From Liolophura sinensis (lineage: Eukaryota; Mollusca; Polyplacophora; Chitonida; Chitonidae), in the NCBI RefSeq assembly GCF_032854445.1, contig NC_088299.1, positions 12,085,608-12,149,607 of the forward strand: a stretch of DNA of 64,000 nt, read 5' to 3'. Below, piece after piece: positions 49,639-61,687 of this stretch. Position 1 is the stretch's first letter; every line of letters begins with the position of its first letter. The notes below the pieces were generated by a model that was given only the letters and a program-made list of their open reading frames with translations, was not told the DNA's origin and did no database searches. The position numbers were made by a program, and so were the translations under genes.

Positions 49639-50000
49639 ACCGGCCCGGATAGCACAGTTGGTAGAGCGTCCGCTTCGGGACCGGTAGATCCAGGATCAAT
49701 CCTTGATCGAGTCACACCTAAGACTTTAAAAGAGGAAGTTGTAACTTCCTCGCTTGGCGTTCAGCATGAAGGGGATAGTGCAACGACTGGTTGACCCGTA
49801 TCAGTATAATGGCTCGGGCGGGGTGGCTTACTTGCCTTCGGTATGCCTTCAGTGAAGCAGCACTAAATAAAAGAGCGGTGGAAATCCGTCCTTCAACAAG
49901 GAGGCACATTACTCGTACATGCACCCTAATGATTCCTTCGTCGTCATATGACTGAAAAATTGTTGAGTACGACGTTAAACCCCAAGCACTCACTCACTCA
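49639..50000 (+). mobile_element. Full-length SINE, second family, with 14-bp target duplication
   Basis: The element starts with a tRNA-like head ('tagcacagttggtagagcgt' A box; 'ggatcaatcc' B-box region), continues with the same body as 21906-22225 and ends in a CACT-type tail. CTCATTAACATTGG flanks it exactly on both sides (49625-49638 and 50001-50014). Array units 1 (about 43472) and 4 (about 59866) contain this target sequence once, without the SINE, so they are empty sites. Confidence 0.95.
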
Positions 50001-50332
50001 CTCATTAACATTGGTGGATCTTCGCAAAAAGCGAAGCTCGCTGGGTTTTACCAATGCATCATTCTAACAGGTCTTTAGCAGTCAATTACACTTGGTTACC
50101 AAAATATCATTTAAATGCCAGATCGCTGGACCGTTGACTTGAGAGGGTTTTTGTCTTGCCAGCACAAAGATCGGTGTCGTATGGTTTTGTTTGTGAAGGC
50201 CCAATCGGTTAATTGCTGTAAAAGATCACTTACACTTTATTCCCCAATTGTTCGAAGGAAATGACATTACGGGGAATTGAAGGCCGTATTCCTAATACAG
50301 ACCGACCCGCTAAGTGGAAAGGTTTAAGACTG

Positions 50333-50334
<2 letters not shown>

Positions 50335-50365
<31 letters not shown>

Positions 50366-50372
50366 GGGGGGG
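50335..50372 (+). repeat. (GT)n plus G24 tract, unit 2
   Basis: GT steps followed by 24 consecutive G, then 'aaggggag'. It is the longest of the three equivalent tracts. Confidence 0.95.
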
Positions 50373-52039
50373 AAGGGGAGAGGTTTTGTAAGGGGAAGAC
50401 TGGAAGAACGGTAACTGGAGACCGACTTGTAATTCACTTTAATGGCCACAAGTGCAATCATCAGGCGTTAGACATCGACTGTGGCTCATTGGCTCACAAA
50501 CGCCGCTTCCTCGCCAGATTCCAAGCAGCCATCGTAAGCTACCCAGGTAATCATCAGAAAACGATTTTGTTTTTGTCCTAAACTGTCCCTGTCTTCACGC
50601 ACTCTCATTCTGCACAAAACCATCCATGCATCAGATGCTTTTCTAAGGCCCTGACAGAACTTCACCTACTGAGTTAAATGCGAACTGTCCTCCTCATAAT
50701 GCCTCCATCTTGTTCTGTCTCGGCCATTCACAGTCAAGCATATTCTGTTCTGTCGTTTTAAGGCAAGAAAAGACGCCGATAAGATATGAGTGTATTGTGT
50801 GTAACAATATCCCGATTTTAACGGTTATGGTCATAGAAGTGTGAAACGATTTCTGCTTTATGATTTTGCAATATAATTCTCATTGATGAGTGGTAGATGT
50901 CACCACCCTACCACAGCTACAAGACATATTTACTGACTGATAAGCCCCTACTGAACCTCACATTGAAAAAAGGTGTAACATATTTGTATAATCTGGTACA
51001 TGAAACTCGAGCCATTTGTACGGAAATAGAGTAAATTCCTTTTTACACTAGATTTTATTTACACTTCTAAAAGTTTGATTTTATTACTAGGCATGAGTTT
51101 ATTATAGTTTATCTGAAGAAATGAAAGCAGTTCTATAATGTTTCATATAACACGGTATTACATAGCTGTCTACTTTTCAGTATCAAGCATCAGTAACATG
51201 GCGGAAACTGAGAACTGTTTATAACATGGCAGTAATTTTGATGAACTGTTTTTTGACTCTATGCTGTTTTATACCACGACAATGGCCCTTAATTGTTTCT
51301 AAGCTAAATCTTATGAGAGTATATATGGAACCTCTGTTATCTCTTTTTCGACTCAATATTTGGGGTTATCGTGGGACCGTGGTGAGAATAAAAGGTCGGT
51401 GGAATTCGTGAGGGTCTGTACGTTCGTTGAAGACCGCTTGTCTTCTACTAGAAACATAACACGCAACTCTGTGCAGCACACGTGAAAAAGTGGGTAATAA
51501 CTTCCCAATGGTCGATTTGATTCCTCAACTAGTAAAACCGAGCCACATCACTACGACGTTTCGTGGACTGTTTTACCACATAAATTACCAAGCTCTCTAG
51601 CTTCGGAAAGGTGCAGGGAGAAACTCTGATATCAAATAAGCGATTATATGGTTGAACAGTGCAGGATGACGATTGCCGTTCTGGCATTGACGCCTTACTT
51701 GGTAGTACAGCCAGTTCCGTGGTCGGTGCATGCGATCTATATGACAATCCACTGTACATTTATCTCGCTAAACTCAAGATTAATGGTGGAGTATGTGGAC
51801 GGTCGATCAGTTGGTCGAATGTAAGGACTTTCCCAGTCCAATTAATAAATTGTGCACAGGCGGATTGTGGAAGTGTCCAAACAACACACGCTTGATCTAA
51901 TGGATAGATTTAGAAATGGAAAAAAATGGAAAAGAATTTGTGTGTGTAAAAAATCCTGATTTAAGCTTGCACTTTTCCTAAATCTATAATTATCCGTGTC
52001 ATGTCAGCACCGTTGCCATTAGGATCTGGTGAATATACA

Positions 52040-52230
52040 ATATAATGAACGTAAACAACTTAATCAGCGAAAACAACATAATCAACGTAAACAACACAGT
52101 CAACATGCACAGTTTAATCGCCGTACGCGACGCAGTCAGCTTAAAGAACGCAATCAATGTAGCCAGCATATAATCAACACAAACAACCAAAGCATCCTAC
52201 ACAACACAATCAATAAACACAAACACCAGA
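52040..52230. repeat. 18-bp minisatellite, unit 2
   Basis: Same 18-bp period and nearly the same variant order as unit 1 (45978-46165), with a shorter right end. Confidence 0.88.
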
Positions 52231-54477
52231 CTCAGCTAGGTTACGTGTCAAAATTGTTACCAAAAGGTACAAAGGGGGTCACACTTTTCCAAAAGTAGAG
52301 CAATTATCCATACAATATTTACGAAAAACAATAATCGAAACTATTTTTTTATTAATTGATTATTTTTTGGGGGGTAAATACGAAAGTTTGGATTTGTTGC
52401 CCAGAATCTCCGGTATAGCCTTTTAAGTTGAAGACACAATGAAATTGACACGATTCACAGCTGCCCACGAGCTTCCGGTTCAATGTCAGCTACCCTCATC
52501 AGACATTGTGATCCGCCAGAACTATTCTTTCATGAGTATTTTTATGAGGTGGGGACCGAGTGGGTTACCACATGTACTTCTTAAGCATCTATACATGAAT
52601 AGTTAGAATAACAGCAGCAATTAAGTGCAATCATCAGGCGTTAAACATCCACTGTTATTTATTGGCTCACAAACGCCGCTTCCTCGCCAGATTCCAAACA
52701 GCCATCGTGAGCTATCCGAGTAATCATCAGCCAAGGGTGTTGTTTTTATCCTAAACTGTGCCTATCCCTATCACGCAATGCCATTCTGCACAAAATCATC
52801 CACGCATCAAATGCGATCTTAACTGTCTGGAAGAAGTTCAGCGACGGAGTCTAATTCAAACTGTCGTTATGGTAATGCCGCCATCTTGTTCTGTCTCATC
52901 ACTTAACTGTCAAGCATATTCCGCTCTGTCGTCTTATGGCAAGAAACGATGCCGATAAAACATGAGTGTTTTTTCTGTAATAATATTCCGATTTTAAAGC
53001 AAAGTCCGATGATTATGATTGTAAACATATAACATGATTTGACTATTTACTATTCACTGTATGAGGGCGGTTTGGTTTATGATCACAGCCTTGCGACAGG
53101 TACCGGACGTACTTGCTTAATTAAGCATCTTCCAAACCAGCAAGATGATATTGTTTTGACTTTTTAGACAGAGACAATTCTAATATATGGTTTCGGTCAG
53201 TCTGCATCTGTATATAACATTATTTTGTTACATTTAACCCTAAAATTCACCAGATTTGTTTCCAAGAATTTCCTAATTGTTAGCTTTATATTTGATACAT
53301 GTTTTGATTATCGAAAACTTATCAACAAGCATGCACGGTACACGATTTGAATACTGATTTCATTCATTTGCCGAGAATATTTTTTAATGTACATTATTAA
53401 GGCACTGGTCAGCGATTGAGCCTAATTCAAACTGTTGTCATGATAACCCCAATGACTTGTTCTGTCTTGTCAGTTCACTGTCAAACATATTCTGTTTTCC
53501 CACGTTATGGCAGGAAAACATGGCTGTTAAATATGAGTGGTTGTTGTGAAATAATATTCAGATTTCAACGGTTATAAATCATAAAAGTTTGAAAGGATTT
53601 GTTTATTTATTTCACTATGTGACGCTGTTTAGTTTATGATCACCGCCAATTGACAGGTACTGGACATACTTGCTTAATTAATCCATTTCATTCACTTTTC
53701 TAGAACATTCCTAACGCACAATCTTAATAACATACTTCATGCACTTTCTCAGTTCTTTGGTTGTTTTTGTTAAACGTCGTTTTGGGAATGGACCTTGGTG
53801 TTAGTGATCTGGAACGTCAGTTTTGCATGATTGACGGCTGAAATACCAATAAGATTTTAAATCTTTTAACAAGCCTGCATTGGCGTGCGTCATATAACTG
53901 CAGAGGGAGTAAAATGTACCAGCAGTGCGCATAATCCGTCTCAGATTTGGTTAATTTGGTTAACACAATGGCCCATCCTAATGTTGCTCCAAGCTGAAAT
54001 GCTCCGATTATGAGTTACAAATATATAACCTTGCTTACAGAACTCGTTGTCAGAGCTTTGAACATGGCTGAATTTCTCCATATATTGTCAAAAATAAACA
54101 TATGACATGTTGCTTGAGTGCGCAGTGAAATATATGCTCTTTTAGCAAATGTATGAATTCAAGCAATAAACTTAAGACGATCTTTTGTTGTTATTGCCAT
54201 CGTTACAAACCCGTTCCTAGATCCATTACTGCGGATGATGGCATGCTAAATTTCCGATAAAGAATATATCATCCATACACTGCTGGAATGACAAAGCCAA
54301 AGGATGGTTCACCTTTGACACCTTTGCACACGGCACTCTACTGCGTCTTATCATTGATTATTCCACACAAAACGCCGACTGGATGAAAAACTGAACACTG
54401 TGGTTAATAGTTCCATCCGTCTTAATTACAGCCAGAGTGGTCGGGTCTGCATGACTAGCTGCATCTGGTTGGCCGAT

Positions 54478-54590
54478 GGTTTCACCCGCCCTCTGCCCAG
54501 TTCCTTCAAACCATATTGCTGGCCGCCGTCATATAAAAGAAATTTTTCTGACCACGGCTTCAAATTATCAAGAAACAAAAAAAAATGAAT
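54478..54590 (+). mobile_element. SINE 3' fragment in array unit 3
   Basis: 'ggtttcacccgccctctgcc', 'cagttccttcaaaccatatt' and 'gctggccgccgtcatataaa' match the MetaSINE-like 3' end. It is the counterpart of the unit 2 fragment at 48699-48795. Confidence 0.7.
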
Positions 54591-56385
54591 ATATATAAAA
54601 CCAACTGCCATCGTGTGCGTGTGAAAAATTCGACAATCTATCTTAACGGGCCCACATTCGTTCACATAAAATAACGAACACAGTACTACCTCAATTACGT
54701 GCCAAATCCAGATCAGATTTGTTAAATTAATTGAACACAATCTTCATATAACACAAAGCTGCAATACTCGGATTATAGATAACATATATATACACTTGTT
54801 GACAGAACACTTTGTCAGAGTTTTGAACACAGCTGAAGTTCTACATATATTGTCAGAAATAAACATACAACATGTTCCTTTGTTCTGCAGTGAAACGTGT
54901 ATTAATTCATCAAACGTATGAATTCAAGTAATAACCTTAAGACCATCTTTTGTGGTTTTGGCCATCGTCACATCGTCAAATACGTTCCTAGATCCATTAC
55001 TGCGGACTCCAGATACACTGACGCTGTTTTTATTCTCCAGGCGAAATTGTAGCATAACTCAAGCATTTTTTTTCTTCTTTCAGTGTTCCAGACTTTCTAC
55101 AGCTGAAAGGCCGTTAAGGATACCTCCAGTCCACATGGAGAGAGAACAGCTTATTTGATCAGAGCCAGAATATCTTTAACATTGGTGGATCTGATCAAAA
55201 AGCGAAGCTCGCTGGGTTTACCCAGACTGGAAGAGCGGTAACTGGAGACCGACTTGTAATTCACTTTAATGGCCACAAAGGCAATCATCAGGCGTTAGAC
55301 ATCCACTGTTGCTCATTGGCTCACAAACGTCGCTTCCTCGCAGAACTTCAGCTACTGAGCTAAATGCGAACTGTCGTCTTAGTAATGCCACCATTTTGTT
55401 CTGTCTCGACAATTCACTGTCAAGCATATTCTGTTCTGCCGTTTTAAGGCAGAAAATGATAAATATGAGTGTATTGTGTGTAACAATATCCCGATTTTAA
55501 CGGTTATGATCATAGAAGTGTGAAACGATTTTTGTTTATGATTTTGCAATATAAGTCTGGTACATGAGTGGTAGATGCCACCACCCTACGATAGCTACAA
55601 AACATACTTACTTACTAATAAACCTCTGTCCAATCAGCGAGATACATGCATAGATGGAATGATTACGAAAACACTTTTTTATGTACACACTATTCCATAT
55701 AGTTTTAGTTTCTGCGTCATGTGTATATAACATTGTTTTGACATCTGCATATATAACTGTATGTGTTTCCAAAATTCCCTTTAATGTTGGTTTTTGAAAA
55801 CTTGTAACGCACACAAAAAGGCTATAAGATACTTGTACAATCTGGTATATGAAGCCCGAGCTATTTGTACGAAAATAGAGTAACTTAATCATGGAACTAG
55901 ATTTTATTTACACTTTTTTTAAAAGCTTCCTTGATAGTTTGATTTTATTACTGGCATGAGTTTATAATAGTTTATCTGAAGAAATAACAGCAGTTCTATT
56001 CTGTTTCAGACAACACGGTATTACTTAGCTGTCTATTTTTCAGTATCAATAATCAGTAACATGGCGGCAAGTGAGAACTGTTTATAACATGGCAGTAATT
56101 TTGATGAACTGTTTTAATGACTCTATGCTGTTTTATACCACGACAATGACCCTTAATTGTTTCTAAGCTAAATCTTGTGAGAGTATATATGGAACCTGTG
56201 TATATCATTTTCATATTTGGGGTCATCTTGGGACCATGATGAGAATAAAAGGTCGATGGAATTCGTGAGGGTTGTTCACAGTCTATACGTTCCTTGAAGA
56301 CCACTTGTCTTCTAACAATACCATCACAGGCAACTCTGTGCAGCACACGTGACAAAGTGGGCAATAACTTCCCAATGGTCGATTT

Positions 56386-56660
56386 TTTTTGTTTTTTTTT
56401 TTGTTTTTTTTTTTTTTTGATTGGTGTTTTACGCCGTACTCAAGAATATTTCACTTATACGACGGCGGCCAGCATTATGGTGGGTGGAAAACGGGCAGAG
56501 CCCGGGGGAAACCCACGACCATCCGCAGGTTGCTGACAGACCTTCTCACGTACGGCCCGCCAGCATGAGCTGGACTTGAACTCACAGCGACCGCATTGGT
56601 GAGAGACTCCTGGGTCATTACGCTGCGCTAGCGCTTTAACCGACTGAGCCACGGAGGCCC
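56386..56660 (-). mobile_element. Full-length SINE (MetaSINE-like) with 15-bp target duplication
   Basis: T-rich tail, then all family landmarks in reverse order up to 'ccgactgagccacggaggcc' (the tRNA-like head, reversed). CCCAATGGTCGATTT is present exactly at 56371-56385 and 56661-56675. Units 1 (about 45138), 2 (about 51506) and 4 (near 61543, with changes) have the uninterrupted target, so the insertion is specific to unit 3. Confidence 0.95.
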
Positions 56661-57312
56661 CCCAATGGTCGATTTAATTCCTCAACTAGTAAAACCGATC
56701 GACATCACTACGACGTTTCGTGGACTGTTTTACCACATAAATTTCCAAGCTCCCTAGCTTCGGAAAGGTGCAGGGAGAAACGTTGATATAAATTAAACGT
56801 TTATATGGCTCAACAGTTCAGGATGACGGTTGCCTATCTGGCAATGACGCCTTAATTGACACTACAGTCAGTTCCGTGGTCAGTGCATGCGATTTATACT
56901 ACAATCTACTGGGACTGTAAATTTATTGCGCTAAACCAAGACGACCGTTCGCGACTGATCGCCTTCCATTAAATCTGTCTCTAACTGATCAATGATAAAT
57001 AAGCTATGACTTGGTGTTGACGTGTACAGGAATTATCATATCCCCAGATTAATGGTGGAATGTGTTTGCGGTCGATCAGCTGGTCGAATGTAAGGACTTT
57101 CCCAGTACAGTTAATAAAGTGTGCACAGGCGGATCGTGGAAGTGTCCAAACAACACACATTAGATCTAACCGATAGATTTAGAGACGGAAAAGATGTAAA
57201 AGGATTTGTATGTGTAAAAAATCCTGATTTAAGCTTGCACTTTTCCTCAATCTGTGATTATCCGTGTCATGTCAGTACCGTTGCCATTAGGATCTGGCGA
57301 ATATACAACATA

Positions 57313-58075
57313 ATGAACGTAAACAACTTAATCAGCGAAAACAGCGTAATCAATGTAACTAACACAGTCAACATGCACCATTTAACCATCGTAAACAGCT
57401 TGAACAACATAACCAATGTAGCCGGCATATAATCAACGCAAACAACATAAAAATCCTAAACAACACAATCATCATACACAATTTAATCACCGTCGCACCG
57501 CTTCCAGTGGATCTAGCGAATGTACAACATGTCTTTATTGATTTATTTGACTGGAGTTTTACGCCATAGTCAAGAATATTTCACTTATATTATTATGGAG
57601 GGAGGAAACCGGGCAGAGCCCGTGAGAAACCCACGACCATCCGCAGGTTGATGACTGACCTTCCCACGTACTGTCAGAGAGGAAGCCGGCATGAGCTGGA
57701 CAGCGACAGCATTCGTGAGAGGTTCCTGGGTCATTACGCTGCGCTAGCGCGCTAACCAACTGAGCCACAGAGATCCCGAATATACAGCATAATAAACATA
57801 AATAACTTAATTAGCGTAAATAGCATACTCACATCATTTTTTCTACCGAACGCAACGCAGTCTGCTCAAACAACATTATAAACATAAACACAATAATGAA
57901 CGTAAGCATTATCAACCTAAAGATAATCAATGTAAACAACACCGCCAATGTAAACAAAAGATAATGTGAACAGCATAAACACTATAAGGAATACGATCAA
58001 CGTGAACAATATAGTTTAACGTAAAAAATCAACGTAAAAGCATAACCAAATCTTGACATTTCTTATTACCCTGTC
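57313..58075. repeat. 18-bp minisatellite, unit 3, expanded and interrupted by a SINE
   Basis: The 18-bp steps ('aatcaacgcaaacaacat' type) run from 57313 to about 57480 and again from 57777 to about 58075. This is roughly twice the length seen in units 1 and 2. The SINE at 57531-57776 splits it. Confidence 0.85.
57531..57776 (-). mobile_element. SINE (MetaSINE-like) inside the minisatellite, with worn target duplication
   Basis: Reverse orientation from 'gtctttattgatttatttga' to 'ctgagccacagagatc', with a deletion of the 'cggcggccagc' part. Flanks cgaatgtacaacat (57517-57530) and cgaatatacagcat (57777-57790) agree at 12 of 14 positions, so the insertion is older than the one at 56386. Confidence 0.9.
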
Positions 58076-60199
58076 AATCGTGAAACAAGTGCTATAAAGA
58101 TGTATATTTTAAATAGCCCCGTTATTTTAAAGAGGCTTTATACCGTAGGTTTTTGGCCAAATATCGATCTGTGCAAATCTAATTGAAATTTTTTTTTTGG
58201 TAAATACGGAAGTTAAGATTTGTTTCGCGAATACGGATTTCTTGCCGAGAATTTCTAATATAGCTTTTTAAGTTGAAGACACAATGAAATTGACACGATT
58301 CACAGCTGCCCACGAGCTTCCGGTTCAAGTATTTTTATGAGGTGGGGACCGTGCGGGTTACCACATGTACTTCTTAAGCATCTATACATGAATAGTCAGA
58401 ATAACAGCAGCAATTAAGTGCAATCATCAGGCGTTAAACATCCACTGTTATTTATTGGCTGATAAACGCCGCTTCCTCGCCAGATTCCAAACAGCCATCG
58501 TAAGGTACCCAAGTAATCATCAGTCAAGGGTGTTGTTTTTATCCTAAACTGTGCCTATCCCTATCACGCAATGCCATTCTGCACAAAATCATCCATGCAT
58601 CAAATGCGATCTTAACTGTCTGGAAGACGTTCAGCGACGGAGTCTAATTCAAACTGTTGTCATGATAACCCCAATGACTTGTTCTGTCTTGTCAGTTCAC
58701 TGTCAAATTATTCTGTTTTCCCACGTTGGGGCAGGAAAACATGGCTGTTAAATATGAGTGGTTGTTGTGAAATAACATTCAGATTTCAACGGTTATAAAT
58801 CATAAAAGTTTGAAAGGATTTGTTTATTTAATTCATTATATGACGGTGTTTAGTTTATGATCACCGCCAATTGGCAGGTACTGGACATACTTGCTTAATT
58901 AATCCAGTTCATTCACTTCTCTAGAACATTCCTAACGCACAATATTAATAACATACTTTATACACTTTCTCAGTTCTTTGGTGGTTTTTGTTAAACGTCG
59001 TTTTGGGAATGGACCTTGCTGTTAGTGATCTTGAACTTTCATTTTGCATGACTGACCGTTGAAATACGAATGATTTTAAATCTTTTTACAAGCCTACATT
59101 CGCGCACATCATATAACTGCTGGAGTAAAATGAATCAACCGTGTGCAAAATCTGTCTCAGATTTGGCTCATGTAGTTTACAACACAATGGCCTATCCTAA
59201 TGTTATACAAAGCTGGAATGCTCGGATTATGCCTTACAAATATATAACCTTGCTTACAGAACTCGTTGTCAGGACTTTGAACAAGAATGAAGTTCTCCAT
59301 ATATTGTCAAAAATAAACATATGACATGTTGCTTGGGTCGGCAGTGAAATATATGCTATTTTATCAAATGTATGAATTCAAGCAATAAAGTTAAGACGGT
59401 CTTTTGTTGTTATTGCCATCGTTACAAATCCGTTCCTAGAGCCATTACTGCGGATGATGGCATGCTAAATTTCTGATAAATAATATATCATCAGTTTACT
59501 GCTAGAATGACAAAGCCAGAAGAAGGTACATACATTTGCACACGGCACTCTACTGCGGCATATCATCGATTATTCCACACAAAACGCCGACTGAATGAAA
59601 AACTGAACACTGTGGTTAATAGTTCCATCCATCTTAATTACAGCCAGAGTGGTCGGGTCTGCATGACTAACTCGGTCTTGCCGAACCCCAGATACACTGA
59701 CGCTGTTTTTATTCTCCAGGCGAAATTGTAGCATAACTCAAGCATTTTTTGTTTTCTTTTTTGTCTTTTGGTCTTCCAGACTTTCTTGAGCGGAAGGGCC
59801 GTCAAGGATACCTCCAGTCCACATGGAGAGAGAACGGCTTATTTGATCAGAGCCTAGAGCCAGAATCTCATTAACATTGGTGGATCTGAGCAAAAAGCGA
59901 AGCTCGCTGGGTTTTACCAATGCATCATTCTAACAGGTCTTTAGCAGTCAATTACACTTGGTTACCAAAATATCATTTAAATACCAAAGCGCTGGGCCGT
60001 TGACTTTGAGAGCGTTTTTGTCTTGCCAGCACAAAGGTCGGTGTCGTATGGTTTTATTTGTGAAGGCCCAATCGGTTAATTGCTGTAAAAGATCACTTAC
60101 ACTTTATTCCCCAATTGTTCGAAGGAAATGACATTACGAGGAATTGAAGGCCGAACCCCTAATACAGACCGACCCGCTAAGTGGAAAGGTTTAAGACTG

Positions 60200-60200
<1 letters not shown>

Positions 60201-60230
<30 letters not shown>
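60201..60230 (+). repeat. (GT)7 plus G15 tract, unit 4
   Basis: GT steps followed by 15 G, in the position equivalent to 43811 and 50335. Confidence 0.95.
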
Positions 60231-61687
60231 AGGTTTGTGAGTGGAAGACTGGAGGAGCAGTAACTAGAGACCGACTCGTAATTCACTTTAATGGCCACAA
60301 GTGCAATCATCAGGCGTTAGACATCCACTGTTGCTCATTGGCTCACAAACATCGCTTCCTCGCCAGATTCCAAGCAGCCATCGTGAGCTACCTTACGTAA
60401 TCATCAGCGTACGATTTTGTTTTTGTCCTAAACTGTCCCTGTCTTCACGCACTCTCATTCTGCACAAATCCATCCATGCATCAGATGCTTTCCTAAGGCC
60501 CTGACAGAACTTCAGCGACTGAGCTAAATGCGAACTGTCGTCCTGGTAGTGCCGCCATTTTGTTCTGTCTGGGCAATTCACTGTCAAGCATATTCTGTTC
60601 TGTCGTTTTAAGGCAAGAAAAGACGCCGATATAATACGAGTGTATTGTGTGTAATAATATCCCGATTTTAACGGTTGTGATCATAGAAGTGATTTCTGCT
60701 TTTTGATTTTGCAATGTAAGTCTCGTTTATGGGTGGTAGATGCCAAAACCCTACAACAGCTACAAAACATACTTACTTACTAATAAACCTGAGTCCAATC
60801 AGCGAGATACATGCATAGATGGAATGATTTCGAAAACACTTTTTATATACAGACTATTCCATACAGTTTTAGTTTCTGCGTCATATGTTTATAACATTGT
60901 TTTGACATCTACATATATAACTGTATGTGTTTCCAAAATTCCCTTTAATGTTTTTTTTTTGAAAACTTGTAAAGCACACAAAAAGCTATAAGATACTTGT
61001 ACAACCTGGTATATGAAGCCCGAGCCATTTGTACGAAAATAGAGTAACTTCCTCATGGAACTAGATTTTATTTACACTTTTTTAAAAACTTCCTTGATAG
61101 TTTGATTTCATTACTGGGCATGAGTTTCTTATAGTTTATCTGAAGAAATAACAGCAGTTCTGTTCTGTTTCATACAACACGGTATTACTTAGCTGTCTAT
61201 TTTTCAGTATCAATAATCAGTAACATGGCGGCAAGTGAGAACTGTTTATAACATGGCAGTAATTTTGATGAACTGTTTTATGACTCTATGCTGTTTTGTA
61301 CCACGACAATGACTGTAAATTGTTTCAACGCTAAATATTTCGGGAGTATATATGGAACCTCTGTCATCTCATTTTCGACTCAATACTCGGGGTCATCGTG
61401 GCACAATGGTGACAATAAAAGGTCGATGGAATTTGTAAGAGTGTTTTACAGTCCATACATTCCTTGAAAACCACTTTTCTTCTAGAAATAATATAACGCG
61501 CAACTCTATACAGAACACCTGAAAAATTGGGCAATAACTTGCCAATGGTCGATTTAATTCCTCAGCTAGTCAAACCGAGCCACATCAGTACGACGTTTCG
61601 TGGACTGTTTTACCACATAAATTTCCAAGCTCTCTAGCTTCTGACAGGTACAGGGAGAAACGCTGCTATCAATTAAGCGTTTATATG

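Noticed and set aside
54952-55158. Frame in array unit 3 with a T-rich hydrophobic middle
   Set aside because: The hydrophobic run is a homopolymer translation and is not kept in the other units.
43813-60400. Recurring frame of about 90-106 residues (RLVIHFNGHK ... SLAHKRRFLARFQAAIVSY) in three array units
   Set aside because: It runs through the GT/poly-G tract with different upstream frames, and its similarity between units is explained by overall unit identity. A ratio of synonymous to non-synonymous changes across units would be decisive.
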